Source: Moraxella catarrhalis (GTDB lineage: Bacteria; Pseudomonadota; Gammaproteobacteria; Pseudomonadales; Moraxellaceae). From it: DNA of 64,000 nucleotides. Position numbers and translations under genes: made by a program. Location of the stretch: assembly GCF_001632285.1 (NCBI RefSeq), contig NZ_LWAH01000016.1, positions 124,001-188,000 on the forward strand. Direction: 5' to 3'. Below are positions 25,764 to 34,957 of the stretch, piece by piece; the first letter of the stretch is position 1, and each line of letters begins with the position of its first letter. The notes below the pieces were generated by a model. The model was not told the DNA's origin. It worked only from the letters and a program-made list of their open reading frames with translations, and searched no databases.

Positions 25764-28451
25764 ATGAGTGATTCGGTCAGTCCAATTGGCATTGTCGAAG
25801 AATTAAAGCGTTCGTATTTGGATTATGCGATGAGTGTCATCGTTTCTCGCGCGCTACCTGATGTGCGTGATGGACTTAAGCCTGTTCACCGCCGTATTTT
25901 ATATGCCATGCATGAGCTTGGAAATGATTATAATAAAAAATACCTCAAATCGGCGCGTGTGGTCGGTGATGTGATTGGTAAATATCATCCACATGGCGAT
26001 ACTGCCGTCTATGATGCCATTGTGCGTATGGCACAAGATTTTAGCTTGCGTTATATGCTGGTCAATGGTCAAGGTAATTTTGGGTCAATGGATGGTGACC
26101 CGCCAGCAGCCATGCGTTATACAGAAATGAAAATGCAGAAGCTAACGCATAAAATGCTTGCCGATCTTGATAAAGAGACTGTCGATTGGGAAGATAACTA
26201 CGACGGTTCGATGAAAATGCCAAGCGTGTTGCCTGCTCGCATTCCAAATTTATTGGTCAATGGTGCAACAGGGATTGCTGTTGGTATGGCAACCAATATG
26301 GCACCACATAATCTCACAGAAGTACTCAATGCCTGCTTAGCATACGCCGAAGATCCAAATATTTCAACCGATGAGCTAATTAGCCATATTTCAGGGCCGG
26401 ACTTCCCAACGGGCGGCATTATCCATGGCAGAAGCGGTATCATCGATGCTTATCGTACTGGCAAAGGTCGTTTGCACATTCGTGGTCGCTATCACATTGA
26501 GCCAATGGGCGACAGCGGTGCAAACAAAGACCGTGAGCGCATTATTTTTACACAAATTCCCTACCAAGTTAATAAAGCCAATCTGATCAAGCATATCGCC
26601 GATTTGGTCAATGCCAAAAAAATTGAAGGCATCACCGAAATCCGAGATGAATCAGATAAAGAAGGTGTGCGAGTGGCGATCGATTTACGCCGTGGCGAAA
26701 ATTGTGAGGTAATGGTTAATAATTTATTTAACCAAACGCCACTTGAAACAAGCTTTAGTATTAATATGGTGGCATTGGATAATGGTCAGCCTAAGCTTAT
26801 GACGCTGCGTGACTTGGTGGCGGCGTTTATTCGCCATCGTCAAGAGGTGGTCACACGCCGTACAATTTTTGAGCTGAATAAAGCATTGGCACGTGGGCAT
26901 TTGCTTGAAGGATTGGCCATTGCACTTGCCAATATTGATGATATCTTACAGACCATCAAGCAATCAGCCAATCGCAGTCAAGCTCGAGAAAATTTATTGG
27001 TGCGTACTTGGCAGTCAGCTGGTGTTGTCGCCATGCTTGACGCAGCAGGTGCTAAATCTATCCGCCCTGAGATGATTGATGGCGAGGATCTCAAAGCACC
27101 GTATGGCTTGATTGAGAATAAAACCCGCTATCGTCTGTCACCTGACCAAGTGAACGCCATTTTGGATATGCAGTTGCATCGTTTGACTGGGCTTGAGCAG
27201 GATAAATTAACGGGTGAGTATCAAGAAATTTTGGGTGAGATTGCACGCCTGACCCTGATTTTGGATGATTTTGATGTCTTAATGGGTGTGGTGCGTGCCG
27301 AATTGATTGACATTCGTGATGAATTTGGTGATGAGCGTAAAACCGATATTGTCGATGCGCGTCATGACTTTAATCGTGAAGATTTAATCCCTGAACAAAC
27401 GGTTGTTTTGACGGTTTCTCGCACAGGCTACGCCAAGACTCAGCCGATCAGTGACTATCAGGCCCAAAAGCGTGGGGGTAAAGGACGCTCAGCGACTGCC
27501 ATGAAAGAAGATGATGTTATTGAGCATTTGTTGGTAACCAGTACGCATGCCCATATTTTATGCTTTACCAATACAGGTCGTGTCTTTAGATTGCGTGGTT
27601 TTGAAATTCCGATTGCCAGTCGTGGCTCAAAAGGCCGCCCTTTGGTAAATTTGATTAATCTTGAGTCAGATGAGTTGGTCACAGCAATTTTGCCTGTCAA
27701 TGACCTAAAAGACGAAAATAGCTTTGTGTTCTTTGCAACAGCATCAGGGACAGTCAAGCGTGTGGCTTTATCACAATTTGCCAATCTGCGTGCTGGAGGC
27801 TTACGAGCGATTGATCTAGCAGAAGGTGACACATTAATTGGTGTTGCGATCACCGATGGCGAACAAGAGATTATGCTATTTAGTAATGAAGGTAAAGCCA
27901 TTCGCTTTAAAGAACAGAGTATCCGTGCCATGAGCCGAGTTGCCAAAGGCGTTCGTGGTATGCGTGTGAATCTGCTTGCGACAACTGATGAAGAAGAGCT
28001 GTTGGATGAAGATGGCGATGAAGTCGGCGATGATTTTGCGGTGAGCCGAGTGGTGTCTTTGGTGGTTGCACCCAAACAAGGTGAGATCTTGTGTGCTTGC
28101 GAAAATGGTTTTGGTAAACGCACGCCGATTGATGATTATCCAACCAAAGGCCGTGGCGGCAAAGGCGTTATTGCAATCAAGACCTCTGAGCGTAACGGAC
28201 AATTGGTCAAGGCGATTGCAGTGACTGGCGAGGAAGATGTCATTTTGATTTCGGATAAAGGCACTTTGGTGCGTACGCCTGTGGCTCAGATTGCTAATGC
28301 TGGTCGCAATGCTCAAGGCGTTAAGCTGATTCGCATTGCTGATGAAGAGGTATTGGTTGGCATGGCATGTGTTGAACATGATGACGATGAAATCGAAGAG
28401 TCAGAGGTATTGGCTGATGTGGTGCAACAGGCATCCGAGTCTATTCAATAA
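25764..28451 (+). CDS. gyrA: DNA gyrase subunit A
   Basis: 895 residues. It is the catalytic subunit that introduces negative supercoils together with GyrB. The catalytic Tyr119 lies in AAMRYTEMK. The quinolone-resistance region reads [20 protein letters not shown], with Thr80 and Asp84 where E. coli has Ser83 and Asp87. The GyrA box QKRGGKG in the C-terminal beta-pinwheel is intact, so this is GyrA rather than ParC. The C-terminal domain contains an acidic insertion ([15 protein letters not shown]), and the tail is also acidic. AAGGATTATTT precedes the ATG. Thr80 is what I recall as wild type in M. catarrhalis, so no resistance mutation is suggested. Confidence 0.98.
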   Translation: MSDSVSPIGIVEELKRSYLDYAMSVIVSRALPDVRDGLKPVHRRILYAMHELGNDYNKKYLKSARVVGDVIGKYHPHGDTAVYDAIVRMAQDFSLRYMLVNGQGNFGSMDGDPPAAMRYTEMKMQKLTHKMLADLDKETVDWEDNYDGSMKMPSVLPARIPNLLVNGATGIAVGMATNMAPHNLTEVLNACLAYAEDPNISTDELISHISGPDFPTGGIIHGRSGIIDAYRTGKGRLHIRGRYHIEPMGDSGANKDRERIIFTQIPYQVNKANLIKHIADLVNAKKIEGITEIRDESDKEGVRVAIDLRRGENCEVMVNNLFNQTPLETSFSINMVALDNGQPKLMTLRDLVAAFIRHRQEVVTRRTIFELNKALARGHLLEGLAIALANIDDILQTIKQSANRSQARENLLVRTWQSAGVVAMLDAAGAKSIRPEMIDGEDLKAPYGLIENKTRYRLSPDQVNAILDMQLHRLTGLEQDKLTGEYQEILGEIARLTLILDDFDVLMGVVRAELIDIRDEFGDERKTDIVDARHDFNREDLIPEQTVVLTVSRTGYAKTQPISDYQAQKRGGKGRSATAMKEDDVIEHLLVTSTHAHILCFTNTGRVFRLRGFEIPIASRGSKGRPLVNLINLESDELVTAILPVNDLKDENSFVFFATASGTVKRVALSQFANLRAGGLRAIDLAEGDTLIGVAITDGEQEIMLFSNEGKAIRFKEQSIRAMSRVAKGVRGMRVNLLATTDEEELLDEDGDEVGDDFAVSRVVSLVVAPKQGEILCACENGFGKRTPIDDYPTKGRGGKGVIAIKTSERNGQLVKAIAVTGEEDVILISDKGTLVRTPVAQIANAGRNAQGVKLIRIADEEVLVGMACVEHDDDEIEESEVLADVVQQASESIQ

Positions 28452-28457
28452 ATATTC

Positions 28458-28483
28458 AGCCAAGCTTATTGGCGTGGCTTTTT
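28458..28483 (+). terminator. gyrA terminator
   Basis: AGCCAAGC (28458-28465) pairs with GCGTGGCT (28472-28479) with one mismatch and a six-base loop, followed by TTTT. It ends 14 bases before the next start codon. Confidence 0.65.
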
Positions 28484-28496
28484 GGAATTGTCAATC

Positions 28497-29204
28497 ATGT
28501 TGCACTTATATCATTTGAATAACTCTCGTTCTTTTAGAGTGGTTTGGCTGCTTGAAGAGCTTAAATTGGCTTATGGCTTAGAGTATCAGCTCCATTTGAT
28601 TGAGCGTGATAAAAAAACTTTTTTAGCGCCCAAAAATCTTGAGCAGATTCACCCCATGGGGAAGGCACCGATTTTAATCGATGACAGACTGCCTAAGGGG
28701 GAGCAAGTTTTGGCAGAATCTGCACTGATTTTATCTTATTTATTAAAAGCTTATGATTCTAAAGCGTATTTTTATCCTGCCGCAGCTGCCCCAAAAACAC
28801 AAGCCAATGACAAAGTATGGCGTGATTATACTTTTTGGATGCATTTTGCAGAAGGGTCAGTGATGCCACCTTTGGTGATGGGGCTGATTTTAGATAAAGC
28901 TCGCCAAAAATCTCCTTGGTTTGTTAAACCTGTACTCAATAAATTCAACTTAAGTATTCATCAGATCATTTTGGATAAGAATTTGATGAATGCTTTAAAG
29001 ATGCTAGAGACGGCTTTGTCTGATAAGTTATACTTAACAGGTCAATTTAGTGCCGCTGACATACAGATGTATTTGGCAGTGTATGGTGTACGCTTGCGTG
29101 GATTGATACCACAAACGCACACCAATACGCATGCTTGGCTTGGCACTTGTGAAGGTCGCCAAGGTTTCAAATCCGCTATTTCTTTGGCAGGTTCACCTTT
29201 ATAA
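28497..29204 (+). CDS. Glutathione S-transferase family protein
   Basis: 235 residues. The N-terminal thioredoxin-fold domain has HLYHLNNSRSFRVVWLLEEL, where the first Ser/Arg pair lies at the expected catalytic end. HPMGKAPILIDD carries the cis-Pro and AESALILSYLL the glutathione-contacting acidic Ser. The C-terminal half is helical (FSAADIQMYLAVYGVRLR). It resembles soluble GSTs that conjugate or reduce with glutathione. The substrate is unknown. The start at 28497 is chosen over 28482, which falls in the gyrA terminator. It may be read through from gyrA at low level. Confidence 0.9.
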   Translation: MLHLYHLNNSRSFRVVWLLEELKLAYGLEYQLHLIERDKKTFLAPKNLEQIHPMGKAPILIDDRLPKGEQVLAESALILSYLLKAYDSKAYFYPAAAAPKTQANDKVWRDYTFWMHFAEGSVMPPLVMGLILDKARQKSPWFVKPVLNKFNLSIHQIILDKNLMNALKMLETALSDKLYLTGQFSAADIQMYLAVYGVRLRGLIPQTHTNTHAWLGTCEGRQGFKSAISLAGSPL

Positions 29205-29232
29205 TTAGGTAATTACCAAGGAGATGATGGTG

Positions 29233-29427
29233 ATGAACAAGAATAAACCAGTCATTTTACAAAACAGTGGCGTCAAGATTTTGGTGGGCATGCTATGTTT
29301 CTTGAGCTTTGTGGCAGGGTATTTTGCCCATCAGTCACGCCAAATGAATTATTGCAAATCTATCAACCAAATACCCATCATTCAAAGCGGTATTGTGATT
29401 TGCCAAATTAGCAATCCAAATACTTAA
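29233..29427 (+). CDS. Small single-pass membrane protein of unknown function
   Basis: 64 residues. One hydrophobic helix (ILVGMLCFLSFVAGYFA, about residues 16-32) is followed by a polar tail with two Cys residues (NYCKS and IVICQIS) that could form a periplasmic disulfide. AAGGAG at 29218-29223 is best spaced for the ATG at 29233, although ATGs at 29224 and 29227 are in frame. It lies 28 bp after the GST gene and is probably cotranscribed. Not recognised. The excellent ribosome-binding site argues that it is real. Confidence 0.65.
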   Translation: MNKNKPVILQNSGVKILVGMLCFLSFVAGYFAHQSRQMNYCKSINQIPIIQSGIVICQISNPNT

Positions 29428-29470
29428 AGATCAAGATAGATAGTATGATACGCCTTTGATGGGATTTGGC

Positions 29471-31555
29471 TTATTTCGTTAAAATTTCTGCCAATTTTGA
29501 TTTATTATGGATATTATCCCAATGAACCAATGCTTGTAAGCGTCTTTTATAAACTTCTGATAAAATTAAATTTTTACTGTCAGTTTGTTGTTTAAGCAGA
29601 ATATCTTTTAAGGCGGTGCAAATCAGTCCATAAAATACTGGTGTGATAGCTTTGAGATCTTGATTAGACCAAGATTGGATGAATCTTTGCCAGTATCGCT
29701 GTATTTGACTTTTATGAATATCACCCAAAGCAGCAATGACAAAATACGCACAGCTTTGAGTCGTTGTTGTATCATCTTGTAAGAGTTCATTTGGTAATGT
29801 GCTGACTGTGGCAATGATTTCATCTAATAATGGACTTTTAAAACTTGCCCAATTGGGCAGTTTGGGCAAATTAATCTCTTGTCGCTTAAGATGGTTAGAT
29901 AATGGTAAATGTGCTTGTGCCATGCCTGAGTGTTCGATGACAAATGCCAAAGGATCAGATTTGAGCAAAATGGGAGTGTAAATCAGATGCAGTCCGATTT
30001 CGGTGATTGCATCGGTGGCGTCGTGGCGGTTATAGTTAATTAACTCAACTTTTGGGCTAAACTGTCCTTCTCGACCAATGGCTTTTAATTTTTGATAAAT
30101 ATCGCTATTTAACCACCATTTTAAGCTAGAGCCTTTTGGTAGCAGTTCGGTCAGCTGCCTAAGTGTTGCCATAGCTTGTGCCTTAGATTCGGGGCGTGTC
30201 AGGTCATATTGACTTGCCAAAACGCCATAAATATAATCCGATAAGCTCACCGCACCCTCGATGGCATCACGCATTGCAGCTATCCCGTGAGATTTTAGGT
30301 AAGTGTCAGGATCATGATGATCGGGCAAAGTTAAAAATTTAAGCTCACGGCCATCGTTTAAGACAGGTGCGGCAATTTCTAGCGTACGCCACGCTGCTTT
30401 TTGCCCTGCATTATCACCATCAAAACATAAAGTCAGCTGATTATTATAGCGTAACAGTCGCTCAATTTGCTTTTCGTTGGCGGCAGTACCCATAGGCGCT
30501 ACCGCCCCATAAATCCCTGCTTGGTATAAGGCAATAACATCCATATAACCCTCAACCAGTAGGTAGTTTTTGGCTTTTTGTTTGCGTGATTCATACAGAC
30601 CATACAAAATCTGCTGCTTTTGAAAAACAGGCGATTCACTTGAGTTGATGTATTTTGGGTTTTCATCACCTAGGCTTCGCCCAGCAAAGCCCACAACACG
30701 CCCTTGATTATCACGAATGGGGAAAATCACCCGATGACGCAATAAGCAAAAAGTCCTGCCATTGCTTTTAGATGATTCTCGAACCAAACCTAATATTTTC
30801 AAACCCTCAATATCCTGAGGGAAAACTTGTTCCAAGTGCTGCCAACCGTCAGGTGCATAACCTAGGCCAAAGGTTTGTATGGTCTCTTCGGTAAGGCCAC
30901 GATCTAAAAAATACTGTTTTGCAAAAGTAAAACTGCCAAGCATCGACCGATAATAGTCATGCACTGCGGTTAATAGACTGTATAAATCACCTTGTGCTGC
31001 ATTGGGTGGCTGAGCCAAAATGGATGCTTGAGTGCCATAAAGTTCATTCACTTGACTGGCGTGATGGCTTGGATTAGCCAATCCAGAATAAGTATCGTAT
31101 GCTGATAAATCATCGGTCCAGTCGGTTGCTGGTGATGGGTGTGTATCGGACTGATGATTGGTGAGGTTTTGAGCAGTGTGATTGGGCAAAGGTTGAGTTG
31201 GGGGCTGAACACCCTGAGTCTTAACGGTTTTTTTGTATTTAAATTTTTTTTGATAAGTGTCATCTTTGGGCAGCTCGATACCCGTTTGTTCGGACAAGAA
31301 TTTGACCGATTCAATAAAGCTCATCCGTTCAAATTCTTTTAAAAAAGTGATCGGATTGCCCTTGGTGTGGCAGCCAAAGCAATAATATAAGTTGGTTTCA
31401 GGATTGACATAAAAGGAAGGCGTTTTTTCACCATGAAAGGGGCAACAGCCTTTGTATTCACGACCTGCCGCTTTGAGCGTGGTATGCTTGCCAATGATTC
31501 CCACTAAGTCAGCTTGACTATTGAGCTGCTCAATGATGGACTCGGGGATATTCAT
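29471..31555 (-). CDS. dnaG: DNA primase
   Basis: 694 residues, against 581 in E. coli. It synthesises RNA primers at the replication fork. The N-terminal CHC2 zinc domain is clear (Cys38, His41, Cys59, Cys62 in GCCPFHGEKTPSF and YYCFGC). The catalytic TOPRIM core has YLLVEGYMDVIALYQAG and LCFDGDNAGQKAAW. Between zinc domain and core there is an insertion of about 90 residues (about 98-188) rich in Pro, Thr, Asn, Gln and His, much longer than the usual short linker. The start is the ATG at 31555. The frame extends upstream through a hairpin and is not coding there. The C-terminal helicase-binding domain is present but divergent. Confidence 0.95.
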   Translation of the reverse strand: MNIPESIIEQLNSQADLVGIIGKHTTLKAAGREYKGCCPFHGEKTPSFYVNPETNLYYCFGCHTKGNPITFLKEFERMSFIESVKFLSEQTGIELPKDDTYQKKFKYKKTVKTQGVQPPTQPLPNHTAQNLTNHQSDTHPSPATDWTDDLSAYDTYSGLANPSHHASQVNELYGTQASILAQPPNAAQGDLYSLLTAVHDYYRSMLGSFTFAKQYFLDRGLTEETIQTFGLGYAPDGWQHLEQVFPQDIEGLKILGLVRESSKSNGRTFCLLRHRVIFPIRDNQGRVVGFAGRSLGDENPKYINSSESPVFQKQQILYGLYESRKQKAKNYLLVEGYMDVIALYQAGIYGAVAPMGTAANEKQIERLLRYNNQLTLCFDGDNAGQKAAWRTLEIAAPVLNDGRELKFLTLPDHHDPDTYLKSHGIAAMRDAIEGAVSLSDYIYGVLASQYDLTRPESKAQAMATLRQLTELLPKGSSLKWWLNSDIYQKLKAIGREGQFSPKVELINYNRHDATDAITEIGLHLIYTPILLKSDPLAFVIEHSGMAQAHLPLSNHLKRQEINLPKLPNWASFKSPLLDEIIATVSTLPNELLQDDTTTTQSCAYFVIAALGDIHKSQIQRYWQRFIQSWSNQDLKAITPVFYGLICTALKDILLKQQTDSKNLILSEVYKRRLQALVHWDNIHNKSKLAEILTK

Positions 31556-31577
31556 GTCCAAAATTCCAATTGATGTA

Positions 31578-31637
31578 ATAATCTCAGGCGACCATACACC
31601 GCCTGAGATTATAATTAACATAAGGTTATAATTAACA
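31578..31637. repeat. 13-bp perfect hairpin and 12-bp direct repeats between bamD and dnaG
   Basis: ATAATCTCAGGCG (31578-31590) and its exact complement (31600-31612) form a strong stem 23 bp upstream of dnaG. It may be the bamD terminator, though the T run on the minus strand is poor. TTATAATTAACA occurs at 31609-31620 and 31626-31637 (17-bp period). Confidence 0.7.
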
Positions 31638-31663
31638 AATGATAACTTGCTTAAAAACTGGCA

Positions 31664-32734
31664 TTAGCGTGGTATTTGATTTAATTGTCCAGCGTCTGCC
31701 TCTGCTGATGGCAAGTCTAAACTGATGGCAGGGCGATGATTTGTACCACCAGCTGTAGGAATTTCTTCTGGGACTTGGGTTGTGGCAGGTAAGCTAATCG
31801 CACCTGCTTGGTTGATGATTTGGGTGCGTGTTGCGCCATGATATTGACCTTGATAGTTGTCAAGATTTTCGCTGACACGCCCCAAACGCCCAAAGCTTAG
31901 TGCTGATAATACCTTTTGTGTGCGTGTCTTGGCACCCGTATCACTGAGGCGTACTGAACCATCTTGATTGAGATATTGCGGATAATTAATTTGGAGTAAC
32001 TGCTTGTACTGTTTGGCGGTCTCAGTCAAGCCAAGCTTTTGATTGCTATAAGCCAAAATTGCGATAGCTTCTGGCACACCTGTGGACTGTGGATAGTATT
32101 GAAACACCCACTTAGCTCGGTTGGCAGCAGCCACCATCGCATCACGCTTGACATACCAACGCGCTGCCGCCAATTCATGCTCAGCAAAGTCATTATAAAT
32201 GGCAATCATGCGTTGTGCGGCATCGGCAACATATGGACTATCAGGATAGTGCTTAAGCAGGTTTTGAAAATCTCGGAAAGCTAGGCGTAGATAAGTCACA
32301 TCACGATGAGATTGATCAAATCTAACCAAACGAGAAGCTTTGGGAGCGCCGCCCATATGAGTAACGCCTTGGACATATAACGCATAGTCTACCGAGCGGC
32401 TGTTTGGGTATCGGTGAATAAACTCTTCTGTACTTTGTAGAACTGCTTCAAAATCATTGGCTTTATATTGGGCATAAATGAGATCTAGCAGTGCCTGCTG
32501 TGCATATTGACCTGTCGGATAAAAGGTTCGGATGTTATTTAGTGCTTCAATGGCGTTGCGATTTTGATTTTTATCAAGTGCTTCACTGGCTTCTTGATAA
32601 TATGCAGCATCTGTTTTTTCAGCCGTTTCTACGGTATCAGCCTTGCGGTCAAACAGTCCATTCACGCTCTGGCAGCCTGTAACAGTCAAAGTCGCTGCCA
32701 TCATGGCGGCAATCAGCTTGTTTTGTGATTTCAT
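31664..32734 (-). CDS. bamD: Outer-membrane protein assembly factor BamD
   Basis: 356 residues. It is a lipoprotein of the BAM complex that inserts beta-barrels into the outer membrane. The signal peptide ends in the lipobox VTGC (Cys at about residue 20). Five TPR-like repeats follow (YYQEASEALDKNQNRNAIEA, YPTGQYAQQALLDLIYA, RYPNSRSVDYALYVQG, HYPDSPYVADAAQRM and others). E. coli BamD is 245 residues. Here the TPR region is followed by about 95 extra residues rich in Gln, Pro and Thr. The start at 32734 has GAGAA upstream. It is divergent from rluD, as in E. coli, which supports orthology. Confidence 0.95.
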   Translation of the reverse strand: MKSQNKLIAAMMAATLTVTGCQSVNGLFDRKADTVETAEKTDAAYYQEASEALDKNQNRNAIEALNNIRTFYPTGQYAQQALLDLIYAQYKANDFEAVLQSTEEFIHRYPNSRSVDYALYVQGVTHMGGAPKASRLVRFDQSHRDVTYLRLAFRDFQNLLKHYPDSPYVADAAQRMIAIYNDFAEHELAAARWYVKRDAMVAAANRAKWVFQYYPQSTGVPEAIAILAYSNQKLGLTETAKQYKQLLQINYPQYLNQDGSVRLSDTGAKTRTQKVLSALSFGRLGRVSENLDNYQGQYHGATRTQIINQAGAISLPATTQVPEEIPTAGGTNHRPAISLDLPSAEADAGQLNQIPR

Positions 32735-32903
32735 AGGAATTCTCATGAATTGGTCTAAATTTGGGCTAGTTTAGCATGTTTTTATGGGTCTGACAATGAA
32801 TGTCTATTGGCTGTATAAACACACAAAACCTATTTAAAAGATTGCTTGGATAATGAGTAAGGCCAGCCAATTTGATATATTTTGGATAAAAGTAAAAATG
32901 CGT

Positions 32904-32952
32904 TGATATATCAGCGGCCTGTCTTATCAAATTTGATAAAATGTGCTAAAGT
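32904..32952 (+). promoter_or_regulatory. rluD promoter overlapped by a 16-bp palindrome
   Basis: TTATCAAATTTGATAA (32924-32939) is a perfect 16-bp palindrome. Its left end, TTATCA (32924-32929), serves as a -35 exactly 17 bp before TAAAGT (32947-32952), a -10 preceded by TGTGC. A smaller palindrome, TGATATATCA (32904-32913), lies just upstream. The layout suggests an operator at -35. Confidence 0.6.
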
Positions 32953-32979
32953 GGTCTAAATTTACTCTTGGGCTTTATT

Positions 32980-34047
32980 ATGAATCATGATGAATTGATG
33001 GATAACTTGGTCAATCAGGCACCTGACTGCGGCATAGGTGAGGATAGTGATGCTGATGATCTGATTGATGCAGATGAGACGACCACCCAAACACCGACCC
33101 AAATTCATCTGACGCATAGTGTCAGTACCGAGCAAATTGGCATTAGGCTTGATAAGCTTTGTGCGGATATTTTTGGGGGGTTTTCACGCGCAAATTTAAA
33201 AAAGTTCATCGATGAGGGTCAATTGACGGTTAATGGCAAGGTGGTTAAGCCAAAATATGCGGTCAAAGTGGGCGATATATTAACGCTAGAAGCTGTCCAC
33301 GAGTCTCATTCAGAGGATTTGCCTGAAAATATTGATATTGATATCATTTATGAAGATGAGGCGGTGATTATCATTAATAAACCTGCAGGTATGGTGGTGC
33401 ATCCTGGTGCTGGTAATCGTACGGGTACTTTGGTGAATGCACTGCTGTATCACTTTCCCAAGCAGGCACACTTGCCACGAGCGGGCCTAGTGCATCGCAT
33501 TGACAAAGATACAACAGGGCTACTTGTCATCGCACGCACAAAATCAGCTCAGCTATCTTTGATTAATCAGCTTAAGGATAAAAGCGTCTACCGTCATTAT
33601 CAATGTATTGCTTTGGGTGCAGTGCATGAAGTGCTTCGCCATGCTCAAATTGATGCACCCATTGGTCGGCATAGCACCCATCGGACTAAGATGGCAGTGA
33701 AACAAACGGGCAAGCCTGCTTTAACGCACATTGTCAATGCCAAGTATTTGCATGAGCGTTACAGTCTTTTGGATATTCATCTAAAAACAGGTAGAACGCA
33801 TCAAATACGCGTACATTTGTCTTATGTTGGTCATCCGCTGGTCGGCGATCCTGTCTATGGCACATCGCCGCGTTCAGGTTTATCCGACAGGCAAAGATGT
33901 GCAATTTTGGATTTTGGCAGGCAGGCACTTCATGCATACATGCTGGGTTTTATTCATCCTGTTACTGGCGAGGCGATGAAATTTCATGCACCGCTACCTA
34001 AAGATATGCAGCAGCTGATTGAGATCTTAAACGATGATACCCAATGA
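32980..34047 (+). CDS. rluD: 23S rRNA pseudouridine synthase RluD
   Basis: 355 residues (E. coli 326). It modifies uridines 1911, 1915 and 1917 of helix 69 in 23S rRNA. An N-terminal S4 RNA-binding domain (IRLDKLCADIFGGFSRANLK) is followed by the catalytic domain with the nucleophilic Asp in LVHRIDKDTTGLLV. An acidic N-terminal extension of about 50 residues (GEDSDADDLIDADE) precedes the S4 domain. The start at 32980 is preferred over the TTG at 32968. It overlaps pgeF by 14 bases, matching the rluD-yfiH order of E. coli. The clpB gene that follows there is absent here. Confidence 0.95.
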   Translation: MNHDELMDNLVNQAPDCGIGEDSDADDLIDADETTTQTPTQIHLTHSVSTEQIGIRLDKLCADIFGGFSRANLKKFIDEGQLTVNGKVVKPKYAVKVGDILTLEAVHESHSEDLPENIDIDIIYEDEAVIIINKPAGMVVHPGAGNRTGTLVNALLYHFPKQAHLPRAGLVHRIDKDTTGLLVIARTKSAQLSLINQLKDKSVYRHYQCIALGAVHEVLRHAQIDAPIGRHSTHRTKMAVKQTGKPALTHIVNAKYLHERYSLLDIHLKTGRTHQIRVHLSYVGHPLVGDPVYGTSPRSGLSDRQRCAILDFGRQALHAYMLGFIHPVTGEAMKFHAPLPKDMQQLIEILNDDTQ

Positions 34048-34873
34048 AAAGATGACGCTGCCTTTGGATATTCTTTATCAAAATGATGATGTGTTGGTTA
34101 TACAGACTCATACTGGTGTATCTGATAAAGCCGATCGGCTGATAGGTCATGATGATAATCAATTGGCACTTTATGGCAAATTTAATATGGCACTTCATGT
34201 CAATGATATGCCATCTTGGGTACTGAATCGACGAGCCAGGCTACTTGCTTGGCTGTATGAGCAGGCAGGTGCTAATCAAATCCACTGGCTAAATCAAGTC
34301 CATGGCAATGTTGTGATTGATGTTGATCAGACAAGATCGCAGTCGTTAAGCTTGGCAGATGCCTTGATCACTCAGCGTGCTAAGACAGCACTGGCGATCA
34401 TGACAGCAGATTGTGTGCCTATAGCGATATTTGAAAAAAATGGCAGTACGGTCGCCTGTATTCATGCAGGGTGGCAAGGGCTGGCCAATGGCGTAATCGC
34501 CAAAACAGTCGCTTTGATGCCAACTTCTTACAAGCTATTTGCTGTCATCGGTGCGTGCATCTCACTGCCAGCGTATGAAGTGGATCAGCACTTAGCTGAG
34601 CATATCATTGATGAGGTGGTAACAAATAAACTCGTCTTACTTGATAGGCAGGTGCTGTTTGATATGCTGATCAAACCTTCTCATAACAGTGATAAGGCAT
34701 ATATTGATATTAAGAGATTGGCTCAGTTGCAGCTTGAAAAATTTGGCATAACAGTGCTAAACGATACCGTGCCATGTAGTTATTTATCACCTAAATATTA
34801 TTCGTACCGTCTCCAAACTCACACCAATCGCCCAGCAATCGGCAGAATGGCAATGCTTATCATCAAAAAATAA
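34034..34873 (+). CDS. pgeF: Peptidoglycan editing factor PgeF / polyphenol oxidase family
   Basis: 279 residues (DUF152/YfiH family). The metal-binding His-Cys-His set is visible in VHGNVV, MTADCVPIAIFE and ACIHAGWQGLANG. Family members have been described as purine nucleoside phosphorylase, laccase-like oxidase and, in E. coli, as a factor that keeps L-Ser out of the peptidoglycan stem. The gene overlaps the 3' end of rluD, so the two are cotranscribed. An alternative ATG at 34052 would avoid the overlap. An imperfect 16-bp repeat of GGGATATTT follows the stop (34898-34922). Confidence 0.93.
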   Translation: MIPNEKMTLPLDILYQNDDVLVIQTHTGVSDKADRLIGHDDNQLALYGKFNMALHVNDMPSWVLNRRARLLAWLYEQAGANQIHWLNQVHGNVVIDVDQTRSQSLSLADALITQRAKTALAIMTADCVPIAIFEKNGSTVACIHAGWQGLANGVIAKTVALMPTSYKLFAVIGACISLPAYEVDQHLAEHIIDEVVTNKLVLLDRQVLFDMLIKPSHNSDKAYIDIKRLAQLQLEKFGITVLNDTVPCSYLSPKYYSYRLQTHTNRPAIGRMAMLIIKK

Positions 34874-34957
34874 CCGCTGATATGATGCTGTTTTATCGGG
34901 ATATTTAGGTATTGGGATATTTGGGTGATGTATGATTAATTTGGTAAAAAATATCAA

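Noticed and set aside
27458..28379. Two overlapping minus-strand frames of 221 and 167 codons in gyrA
   Set aside because: They are antisense to a highly conserved coding region and have Ser/Arg-rich or His/Asn-rich shadow compositions.
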